In this document: positions 38,788-48,380 of the stretch, in pieces
Layout: each line of letters opens with the position of its first letter
How positions within the stretch are numbered: the stretch's first letter is position 1
Assembly: GCA_030849075.1 (NCBI GenBank)
Contig: JASAOO010003556.1
Span: 62,001 to 126,000, forward strand
Reading direction: 5' to 3'
Source of the DNA: Zelonia costaricensis
Lineage: Eukaryota; Euglenozoa; Kinetoplastea; Trypanosomatida; Trypanosomatidae
Length of the DNA: 64,000 nucleotides
Program-made: the position numbers and the translations under genes
The notes under the pieces: generated by a model
What the model was told of the DNA's origin: nothing
Databases searched by the model: none
Seen by the model: only the letters and a program-made list of their open reading frames with translations

Positions 38788-41322
38788 TAAGGACTACAGA
38801 TAAGGCGAAGAGGAAAAGGGGGAGGGGAGGTAGAGACTCAGGGCTTGGTCACACTTCAAGTTCCTTGACGTGCTACTGTTCATTCAATACGGGTTGCGTG
38901 AGTGGGGTGTTGAGGCAGAAGTGCGTTTTGGGGTGCACGAGCGGGGGAGGAGAGAGGAGAGAGGAGAGGTGGAACGGCGACGGACATCGGCACGCCAAAG
39001 GACGAGAAGCGCACGGGTCACCGGGATTCGCACGGCAGTTAGCCCGTGGCGCTCGAGAACAGCCGCAGCGCTTCAGCACCGTGGCACCGCTACGATGCTG
39101 CCGTGCCTTCATGCCAGCGAGAGAGAGGCAACGATGTGCTTTTTTCATGGCGAGAAGCCGTGCACGCATCGAGTGCGTGCGTGACCACAACGCGCAGTAT
39201 AAGCAGCAGCAGCACAGAACCACCGTTCAGTTTTTTTTCACTTCGAAGAATTCAAAAACATGCAAAAACAAAATGAGGTTGCCTCGTACAAATGAGAGCA
39301 ACGCCACAAGCCGCGGCAGACGTCCTCGCCGTTTTTTCTTGTCGTGCCCACCGAACGTCCCCACTCACCACACGCCACTTTCCAATCGTCTCTTCATCCG
39401 CTGCCGCATATTGCCGGCGCACACGAAGCGAGAAAGCGGGGAAGGCGGGAGGGGACGGGCACGGCTGGCCGAGTCGAGCACACCGACATAGCGGTGTGCG
39501 TCTTCCCCTTTCCTGTTTGCCTCCTCTCTTCTCTCTCAGTGCGTCGCGGGCTGATGTGACGACGTCCACGACAGTCAGTTTTTTTTCCCCCGCTGCTTGC
39601 ACCGTTGAGTGTCGCACATCTCACTGACGTGGAAAAGGCTCGTCAAGAGGCATACAACATCGGAAGAGAACAAAAAAAAAAGAGGCGTCTTGCGAGGAGC
39701 AAGCGCGCATACATACACCCGCACGCGCTCAGGGACAAAGGAGATCGACCGCCGCTGCAGGGGGCGAGGAGGAGAGGTGGCGGGGTTGGTGGGAGCTGCC
39801 GTGCAAGCAGCTCACGAGCAAGCCGCACAGGGTGGGGACAAGAGAAACAGAGAGGAGGGGGCAGGTTCAACAAGCCGCGCCGGATGTGTAGAGAGGAGGA
39901 ACAAAGAAGACCACGCAGCAGCAGAAATAACAAAAAAAAAAACACAAACACACACACGCACCCACACACACACACACACGAGCACGAGGTAGAGGATGAA
40001 CGCGGCAGTCAGCGCCACACGTGATAAGCAAGTGCTGAGCGTCGCCAGAAACCCTCTACCTTCAGCCATCCACATTGCCGCTCGACTCTTCTATCCTGGC
40101 GTGCCGCTTGCGTCCGCTCCGGCGATTCGTTGTTATACTGTTGCTGTTGCTTTTGCAGTTTACATGAAAGTGGTTCGGCGCGCAGGTCACGACTCGCACC
40201 GTCACGGACGGCTCTTGACGCTAGGGTAAAGAAGGGGGCTCGCGCAACGACACAGGCGCTCCGTCGGCGTGGTCGGGAGGGGGAGGAGACGCAGAGCGGT
40301 GCTTCTCCCCAACACGCTGTGCAACAAAAACGCACGCGGAACGCAAACACAGAAAAGAGGCGACACGCGTGGCACGCACTAGAGAGAGGCGGATGAACGA
40401 AGAAAAGAGATGGATAACCCAGCCCCGCCGCCTTCTCGACGCGGCGCCAACTTGACCCACACGCGCACTCAGACAGACGGCGATCAAGAATAGCACACCC
40501 TCACACACACACACACACACCAGCGCGGGTGCACGAAACAGAGAAGCGAAACATCGCTACGGCGTCGCTATAAACCAAAAGAAACAAAACGCACGCGGTA
40601 CTGCGAAGTCTTTTGGAAGGGGGGAACTGGGTGCACTTCAGCCACTGCGAGATTCTGTGCCGCCGCAGTGCACCGTCTCTTGCGCGGCACAATGGCAGAA
40701 GAACAGAGCACGCTGCAGTCCGCGCACGTCTGCGCGCCACACAGGAAGAGAGAAGAAGAAGAAAAGAGGGCAGAGCACGTGCAAGGTGGCCTGCGCGCAA
40801 CGCACACTGAGTCGGGTGCACGAGGTGAAAGCAGCAAAGCAAAAAAGACCAAAAAGGCACAAGAAAGGAAGGACGCGAATCGATCAATGACGACGAAGGC
40901 TCGTAACAACAACAAACAAGTCAAGGCAGGAGTGTGTGAGCCCAAGGAACCAGTGCGCGTGCCGTGCCGACTTCTTGCAGCCCCGCACACAGCTTCGTTT
41001 CCTCCTTTCCTCACCGCCTCCCCACTCCAGCCCCGGAATCCCCGTCCACCCGCCCGAGTGAGCCTGCCGGTGGAGGCGCTGGCGGGGACAAGTAAAACAA
41101 CGAGCCCCTCGAACACCTCTGCGTCTAGCAGGAACGCAGGGGGTCAGAGAAGGCGGGAGGGAGCGAGGAAAGGCGCTGGTACATGTACATGTCTATCAAA
41201 CATCTGGCGTGGCAGCGCACGCAATTGTGCGACAGCGGTAGCCGCTGCACGAACCTGAGCCGCTGGCGGGTCTCAAGCAATGGGCAGGCCACAACGCACG
41301 CGCTCTCGCCCACTCCCCGCGA
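38788..41322. other. Intergenic spacer, 2.5 kb
   Basis: It carries a purine tract at 38940-38970, T runs at 39229-39238 and 39579-39586, A runs at 39671-39681 and 39932-39942, a (CA)n tract at 39941-39980 and another at 40502-40521. The section 39,200-40,600 is relatively AT-rich. I see no gene or known RNA in it. Confidence 0.6.
39932..39980. repeat. A run followed by (CA)n microsatellite
   Basis: Eleven A residues, one C, then an interrupted CA run of about 38 bases. Confidence 0.92.
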
Positions 41323-42420
41323 CTAGGCGCGGCCCATCGCCTGCAGCATGCCGACGCTGGACGTGTTGTCGTTGGCGATGCGACCGCCGCCACCGCCACC
41401 GCCACCGCCACCGCCACCGCCGCCCATGCCGTAGCCGCCGCCGCGGTTGCTGAAGCGATCGCCGCCGAAGGCGCCACCGCCTCGCGTGGCGGGCGGGGTG
41501 GGGCGGCGTGCGCCGCCCCCGCCGAGCCCGGGCGCCGCCATCCCGCCGTCCCCTGCCGCCTTGGCCCGCGCCACACGACCGCCGCTGGCGATGTTCTGCT
41601 TGAGCGTCTCGCTCTGCTTCCGCATGGGCGGCGGCACGCGCCCCGCCGTCCCGCCGCCGCGCGTGGAGGCAACAGCGCCGGCGCGGAAGCCGGTGGGCGC
41701 CATGCCGGCCGGCCGCCCGCGCCCGGGGCTCATCGCGCCGCCGCCATAGGAGGGGGCGGACGGGGCGGATGTGCCCCACATGTTCTGCGCCTCAGAGTCG
41801 GCGCGCTTGGCGTTGCGGATCGCCGCGATGAACTCCTCGTGCTGTTGCCGCCAGTTGGTGCGCGGGGCGGGGGCGGGGGTGTAGCGGCTGGCCGCGCTGG
41901 TTGGCATGCCCAGGCGCTGCTTCGTGCGCCCCCCACCGCGCACCGAGCGCGGCGCCCCAAAGGCGCCGCCGGCGTACGCGTCGTCGCCGTCGCCGCTGGT
42001 GGCGCCGCGCTGCCGGCTGCTGTCGAAGACGCGGCGCTTGCGGTCACCCTTGCAGACGCTTTCGTGGTAGGCGATGCGGTCAAAGTTGAAGGTACGCCCA
42101 CACTTCGAGCAGGGGTGAAGGTTCATGTTGGCCGGTGCAACACTCTCAGGCGGCATGCTCTGCGTGTTCAGCGACCGGGCAGCCGCCACGCCGAAGCCGC
42201 GTGGCTGCTCGCTAAACGTGACGCCGGAGGAAGGGCCGGCGTTCGAGGTCCTGGCCGGCTGCTTGCCGTGGAGGGGCGGCATCACAGGCCGTGGTCCCTG
42301 CGGGTTGATCTGCCATCGCTTGATGGCCTTCTCATAGCACTGGGGAATGTGGATGTTGATTGATGCGGAGCCAAAGCCTCGGCCGCACAGCTGGCACGTG
42401 ATGAACTGTGGGCGCGGCAT
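41323..42420 (-). CDS. ZC2HC-type zinc-finger protein with Gly-rich C terminus
   Basis: The 365-residue product has two C2HC zinc fingers of the ZC2HC1 type. The first is at about 9-35, CQLCGRGFGSASINIHIPQC. The second is at about 104-122, CSKCGRTFNFDRIAYHESVC. Pairs of such fingers occur in the ZC2HC1A/B family and in several flagellar/cytoskeletal and RNA-related proteins; the biochemical role is not established. Downstream comes the NWRQQHEEFIAAIRNAKRAD helix, which is also typical of the family, and then an RG/GG-rich low-complexity tail including a run of 14 Gly near residues 330-345. The RG-rich tail suggests RNA binding or methylation, as an inference. The start at 42420 is followed directly by the first finger. 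Confidence 0.86.
   Translation of the reverse strand: MPRPQFITCQLCGRGFGSASINIHIPQCYEKAIKRWQINPQGPRPVMPPLHGKQPARTSNAGPSSGVTFSEQPRGFGVAAARSLNTQSMPPESVAPANMNLHPCSKCGRTFNFDRIAYHESVCKGDRKRRVFDSSRQRGATSGDGDDAYAGGAFGAPRSVRGGGRTKQRLGMPTSAASRYTPAPAPRTNWRQQHEEFIAAIRNAKRADSEAQNMWGTSAPSAPSYGGGAMSPGRGRPAGMAPTGFRAGAVASTRGGGTAGRVPPPMRKQSETLKQNIASGGRVARAKAAGDGGMAAPGLGGGGARRPTPPATRGGGAFGGDRFSNRGGGYGMGGGGGGGGGGGGGGRIANDNTSSVGMLQAMGRA
41380..41430. repeat. (CCACCG)n repeat coding for poly-Gly
   Basis: CCACCG hexamers at about 41387-41424 in the zinc-finger gene encode an uninterrupted Gly tract on the minus strand. Length is likely to vary between strains. Confidence 0.9.
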
Positions 42421-44180
42421 CTTGACTCTCTTGTTCTTCTTTGGAGCTCACCGCGGCACCACACGAGCACGCTGTTCCGCTGCTGTGTGAATGTCGGCGT
42501 GGGCGAGCTGTGCGACAACAGAGGGAGCACGGGAGAGAGAAAGAGAAGCGACGTGTGGGTTTCTACCGTTTGCGGGGTAGGGGAGACGGTGAGTGGGCTA
42601 GACGACGAGCTGCACCGCTGAGTGGTGAGCGGCGGTGTGCGCACTGGCCGTAACGGAAAAGAAGAGATCGAAGAAGGAAGGAGCTTGACGGTAGAGGAAA
42701 ACAGGGCGCGAGCAGCGGGCCACGACTGCGGCCCCCGTTGAGCAAGGTTGGCGGCACACGTGTCGGCTCGGGCCCGTCAGACACCGTCCTGCGACAAAGC
42801 TGTTCGTACTGAGTTGCGCAAGCAGCAGCTGCGTGTCCTCTTCTTCACCCTCGCGCACCTGTAGCGGACAGGTGAGAAAGACACAGCACAGCCTGAGCCC
42901 CCTTCTCCATGAACCGAGAGCCGACACCTCCAGCACACACTTGAGACACACGTTTTCACCGCTAGTTGATTCCGCTGTTGTAAAGCGGGTGTACAAGAGG
43001 TGCTCCGGACACCTCTTCAGCCGAAACGCGTGAGCTCCTGGGCCGCGGACAGGCCTTGTCTCTCTTTTCTTTTTCATCGTTGTATTGCGTTACGCACTCA
43101 TCGCTGCCGACTCCTGCTCTCTCTCTTCCGTCATCGCTTGGGTACCTTTTGCCCCTCGCTTCCTATCCTTCATCGACCACGACTCCACAGTGCCCCCCCC
43201 CCGGCAGCGCAAGCCCCACCCATCCACGTCCTCTGCTCCTCTCCCCTCCTCTCACGTCGATAAGAACGTGACAGGCGAACAAAGGGGCAGGAAAGAGATC
43301 CCCACCTCCTCCTTCCCAATTTCTTCGTCTTCGCAGTGGAACGGGGGCGCCGCGGAAAGACGAACGTTGTGCGCATTAGCGTGACCCGGCAGGTGGAAAC
43401 GCGCAGGAGTAGGGAAGGCGGATTGGAGGCGAGTGGCCGACACTCCCGCAGTACCGCTGGCTCATCACGACACCACTGTATAGGTGCGCGCGTCTGAAGC
43501 GAGGGGGGGCGAGACAAAGAGGAGGCGGTGAGCTGCGCGCGCGCGGGTGTAACTTTCTCTGCAACGGGCCACATTGCACGAGCGGGTCGAGGAGTGACGG
43601 AGGAAAGCGGAAGCGGGCGAAAGAGGCCAGAGAGCGAACAAGAGGGCAGAGACGGAGGGCGAGAGAAGGCGAGCAGCGCGGCGAGGGCACCCCAACACAC
43701 ACAAAACAGGCAGACAACACCGCCCGTTACACGCCGGAATGATACACCGCCGCAATTCTATGCCTCCCGTTCCGCAAACACACACAGACACACAGACACA
43801 CACGGAATCAAACATACAATCATAAGGCTTAACCAATCTTAAGAGGACAGGGAGGCAAAGGGAAACCACACACCCTCACAGCAAAGCACAGCACAGCACA
43901 GCAACATCAACTGCGAGAGCGACACCGTGTCGCGCGAAAAAGAGGGAAAAGGGGGGAAGCGCAACTCGAGGGAGAAAACAACGAGAGCGGTGGAGCAGAC
44001 CCGAAGCAGCAGCACAGGCCCCAAGGCGCCACCAGAGCACAGCTGCTCGGGTGTGAAGAGTCGTTCCACAAAGAAAAGAGAAAGGCAGCTCAATAAAAAA
44101 AAAAAAGAGCTGTCACTTCTTTTCCTGTGTGTGTGTGTCATGCAGCGGCGTATTACGCGCGGCACGGCGGCACTCTCGCT
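42421..44180. other. Intergenic spacer, 1.76 kb
   Basis: It contains a C run at 43192-43201, (CA)n at 43776-43803, and an A run at 44095-44106. The segment 42,950-43,330 is pyrimidine-rich on the plus strand, unusual for spacers of this unit. No gene is recognised. Confidence 0.6.
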
Positions 44181-45776
44181 TTAAAAGAAGCCCTGCCCAC
44201 CGCGAGGCCGGCGGCGACCGTTGCTCGAGCCCGGGAAGCCGCCGGAAAAGCTCGTGTGGTAGCCGCCGGGGAAGCCGCCCGCCGACTGGAAGCCGCCGCC
44301 GGAGTGGAAGCCGCCACCACCCTGGTTGAACATCATGTTCACGATGTTGGTGAAGTCTTGCTGGTTGCCGCCGCCGCCGAAGCTGAAGCCGCCCGGCATG
44401 TTGGCGCCCTCCACGTCGTTGTCCATCTGCCCCGAGTCGTACATGCGCTTCTTCTGTGGGTCGGACAAGACACCAAACGCCTCACCAATCTCCTTGAACT
44501 GCGTCTCGGCGTGCGTCTTCTCCTCCTCGCTGGCGTGGGCCCACTTGTCGGGGTGCCACTGCAGGCACGCCTTTTTATACGCCCGCTTGATGGTGTCCTG
44601 GTTGGACTCGTGCTGCGGCAGGTCCAGCACCTTGTAGTAGTCCTTGCGCTTCGCCTGCTTCGCGCGTGCCTTTAGCTGGCGCAGCTCCGCCTCGAACTTG
44701 CCGTCCTCTTCGGCGGCCTGCTGCATGTCCCGCACGGCGTCGTCGAACTTCTCGAGCTTCTCCTGAATGCGACTGCGGCGGGCGTAGACCTTGGCCGATA
44801 TGGCGCCGTTGTTGATGGCGAAATCGCAGTCGAGCAGGGCACCCTTGAAGTCGCCGAGGTCCATCCGGGCCGCCGCGCGGTTGCTGCGCAGCGTCGCGTT
44901 CATGCGAGCGTTCGTCGGGTCGCACTCAATGGCCTGCGTGTACGCCTCCACCGCCCCCTTCGCGTTCTTGCTCTTGAAAGCGTTGTTGCCGGTGTCCTTG
45001 TGTGCCTCTACGGCGCGGATGCGCTTGAGCAGAACGCGGGCCTTGGTGTTGTCAGGGTCCATCTGCAACGTCTCGCGCAAAATGCTCTGCGCGCTGGCAA
45101 AGCCGTCCTGGCCGCGGTAGTGCAAGACTAGCGCGCGCAGGTAAAGGTAGTGCGGGTCGGTGCTGTGTGCGTACGCGAAGGGTGAGAGCACCTTCGACGC
45201 CTCATCCGGCGCCGAGCACGCCTGCGCCTCGGCATAGGGGAAGGCGAGCGCAGAGCAGTCCGGAAACTCGCGGTACGTTCCGGCCAGCACCCGTGCGGCG
45301 TCCGTGTAGGCGCCGCTCTCGATCAACTGCTGTCCGCGCGGCACAACCTGGCTAGCTTGCTCGGCAGAGCGCACGAGGTCGCGCAGCTGCTTCACGTCCT
45401 GCGGCGTGGACTTGGGCGAGGAGGAGACCGCGATCAGCCCGGCCTTGAGGGCTGCCGAGGCCCGGCTAAACTCCCCGAGGTTGCACAGGGCGGTGTGGAG
45501 CCGCGAGTACGCCCTAGCGAAGGTACTGTCCAGCGCCACGGCCTGCTCGGCGTCGCGGGTGGCCTGCTGGTAGTCGCCCTTCTTGAGGTATGCGGCACTG
45601 CGATTGGAGTAGAGCACCGGCTCGGTCGGGTTTGCCTCGATGGCAGCGCTGTAATGGCTGATGGCCTCCCCAAACGCATTGGACTTGAACGCCTTGTTGC
45701 CCTGCTCCTTGAGGGACTCCCAGTCGCCCTTGCCGCTGGAGCTGGCGGCGGCGGCGGCGGATTCGTCCTGCGTCAT
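44181..45776 (-). CDS. TPR/J-domain co-chaperone, DNAJC7 (TPR2)-like
   Basis: DNAJC7-type proteins hold Hsp70 and Hsp90 together through TPR clamps and stimulate Hsp70 with a J domain. The 531-residue product has N-terminal TPRs (LKEQGNKAFKSNAFGEAISH at about 22-41, then the SNRSAAYLKKGDYQQATRDA repeat), further TPRs to about residue 340 (DTGNNAFKSKNAKGAVEAYT, RSNRAAARMDLGDFKGALLD), a J domain at about 378-450 with KDYYKVLDLPQHESNQDTIK and the essential HPD at 408-410, and a Gly/Phe-rich C-terminal region of about 80 residues. In human DNAJC7 the J domain is close to the C terminus, and here too. The start at 45776 was chosen because the 58-codon upstream extension is Ser/Pro/His-rich. Confidence 0.9.
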   Translation of the reverse strand: MTQDESAAAAASSSGKGDWESLKEQGNKAFKSNAFGEAISHYSAAIEANPTEPVLYSNRSAAYLKKGDYQQATRDAEQAVALDSTFARAYSRLHTALCNLGEFSRASAALKAGLIAVSSSPKSTPQDVKQLRDLVRSAEQASQVVPRGQQLIESGAYTDAARVLAGTYREFPDCSALAFPYAEAQACSAPDEASKVLSPFAYAHSTDPHYLYLRALVLHYRGQDGFASAQSILRETLQMDPDNTKARVLLKRIRAVEAHKDTGNNAFKSKNAKGAVEAYTQAIECDPTNARMNATLRSNRAAARMDLGDFKGALLDCDFAINNGAISAKVYARRSRIQEKLEKFDDAVRDMQQAAEEDGKFEAELRQLKARAKQAKRKDYYKVLDLPQHESNQDTIKRAYKKACLQWHPDKWAHASEEEKTHAETQFKEIGEAFGVLSDPQKKRMYDSGQMDNDVEGANMPGGFSFGGGGNQQDFTNIVNMMFNQGGGGFHSGGGFQSAGGFPGGYHTSFSGGFPGSSNGRRRPRGGQGFF

Positions 45777-48380
45777 CCTAAAGTGGAACGGGTGAGAGGC
45801 AGAGTGGGGGGACGAAGCACAGATCGTCCGGGCACTCGTCACAAATTCGCTTTGGTGGGGTGTAGGTAGACGCGTGCGGATTACACAAGACAAAGCGCAG
45901 AACTTACTCACAGAGTGACACGGAGAGACCGAGGGGGGAAGGAGCAACACGCTAACGAGGAGGAGGACGGCCCGCGCGGCGTCACGGAGCCCGAAAGCGG
46001 CACGTCAGCGGACAACAGCCAAAGATGAAGACGTCGAAGCCCAACCACGTTGACGACGACACAGTCCAACGTACAGCAGAGAAATGCAAGTGAGTGAACA
46101 CAGAAGCAGCGCAAAGCGGAACTGTGCGAAAAACCGAGGGCACAAGAGAGAGGAGAGGAAAGGAGGTTGTGTGCTCTAGAACCCAGCAACGCGATTCAGT
46201 CGCAGAACGCACGTGGGGAACAGTGCTAAAACTCGTGGTCGTGACGGCAACAGCAGGGGGGACGTCCGGTGTGATGAGGTGCGCAGAGCTCTCTTGTCGT
46301 CGATAGTCTCGCACAACTCTGAGCTGCCAGAACGCGAGCGCTACGTTTCCTTCGGTGTGTGAGCGTATTAATGGGGAGTGGGGTCGGGTGCGTGCATGTA
46401 GAGGAAGGGGAGGTGAGCAGCACAGAGATCGAATTGCGAAGTGGCGTCGCCAACCCGACGTGGTCGAGAGACGATGCGAGTACCGGCGTTGATGGCGTTT
46501 ACGGAAGAGAAGTGGGAGAGGAGGGAGACGGGAAGGGGAATGGGCGAAGCGTGGAGACGCGAAGTCGAGCGGAGCGCTGGCCGCAGTGGCCGCAGTGGCC
46601 AGTAGTCGGAAATGGACGGCAGCGCACTTTGGGGGAGAGGGAACGTAGGTAGTCGAGACTCACCCTTCCCCACCGCAGAGAGAGAGAGACACTCGCACGC
46701 TGCCACGCAGGTGGGCCGCTATTTGGATACGTAGTCGCTTTCTGCACAGCCGGAGTGCAGCCGCACACCCGCACACGCCAACGAGACGCGTGTTAACTAA
46801 AATGGGTGACGTTCTCCAGTGATTCACTTGAGTCGCTCCCGCTGCGCGCAAAGCGCATGTGCCCTCTACGCTCGATCACTTGGCGGCACACCCGCTGATC
46901 CGCAACAGGATGCTGCGGAGGAGGAGACGAGTGTGTCCCCCTGCGCCAGCACTCACACACTCACACACACGATGTCACGCAACGCGCTGGTGAGAGGCGA
47001 CAAATATACAACAGTCACACGCAGGCCAGAAAAAAAAGGGCAACTTGTAGGGCGCGAGAAGACGCGCCACAGAAAAACAAGAGGAATCGGGTATGCAGAA
47101 GAAGACGGAGGGAGGGAGGGGGGGCAGGACGAAGGAGGGAAAGGTGGAGAGCTGAAGGGGGACCGATGTGAACCAGGTGCATCTTCACGAGTGCGCAGGC
47201 AGGGGGCATATACGGAAAAAAAAAAGCTCGCGGCAGAAAGAAGGCGAGGGAGCGAGGAGCGGCAGCGCAGCAAAGCAGGAAGAGGGCGGGGTGTGAGAGA
47301 CCAGAATTGGCTCAGCATTAAACCAGGTCGGACGAGCGTGACGAAGAGCGGGAGAAGGTGAACGCGCAGCTCCACAAAGCCCTCTTCGCTCCCTCCAGCA
47401 TCAGCCACTATTCAACACGCAACAAAGAAAAGGGGGGAAAAGGAAAGAGGTGTGCGAAGCGGCGTTGAGGTTGAGTGGGGACGCGAATTACCTCGAGTGT
47501 GCGCGTGGGCGCGCGTGTGGACATCTATCCTCTTCTCACGCGCGTTTGACATCGTGGGTGCAGCCACGTGCACAAGCCGAGTGCAGAGGCGCTGGAGGCC
47601 ACTGGAGTGGGCATGATGGAGAGTGAAGAGGAGAGCGGGGGACAACTGCACGCGAGCACGCCGGGCCAGGGGACGCCCCCTGTGGCGGCGGCTTCCCCAA
47701 GTAGAACCTGACTTACGACTTCCACCACGCCGAACAGCGTCGCTCTGTCGATTGCTCTTGATGAGGGACGCCTCACAGAACGGGGAAATTTACGCCAATA
47801 CCAGCCGCCAAAACCCCCCGCGAACACCACGCCACTAATTAGCAGGAGAAGAAGAGCCGGAGCGAGATTCGGCAGAAGTGCAAAAAGAAGAACTTGATAA
47901 AGCGAACGGGGTGGGGTTGGGGAGGGGGAGGGGGCGTCAGAAGCGCGCAGTAAGTGGGGGCATTTCAACGACACTCAAAAGAGGAGGACAAAAGAACCAG
48001 AGGGGGGGTGGGGCGGCGTCGCACATAGGAAAGGTCGCACGCAACACGTTAGAGGATCTCGATGGCAGCCACGTACGGACCGAGAAAGACGCGCAGACAG
48101 CGAGCTAGTGGTGAGAAAAACACGAGCGAGCACGCATAATCGTAAGGGCTTTTCACTAATGGGGGAAAGAAAACAAGTAAGACGGGAGGAGGCAAGAGAG
48201 GCGGGAAAAGAAATGCGGGGCTGCATTCCATCCTTTTGACGCGATCGTGTGGAAGACAGCCGACGGCGGCGAGCCACCACGATCCTTCCACTTCGCCCAA
48301 GTCTGCGACAGCAGCATCCGGTGTCCACGGCGTCGGCGATGCGCTGGAAACGCAGCGAACCAAGGCGGCTGGCGCTGTCC
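45777..48380. other. Intergenic spacer, 2.6 kb, longest in the window
   Basis: It contains (CA)n at 46951-46970, A runs at 47030-47037 and 47215-47225, and purine-rich plus-strand segments at 46360-46640 and 47100-47290. A minus-strand frame at 47525-47974 has a hydrophobic stretch but arises from a pyrimidine-rich tract and is not called. The size leaves room for a short gene, but I see no support for one. Confidence 0.6.

Noticed and set aside
47525..47974. Minus-strand frame with a hydrophobic stretch
   Set aside because: The hydrophobic run comes from a CTT/CTC-rich pyrimidine tract; codon use is not gene-like.
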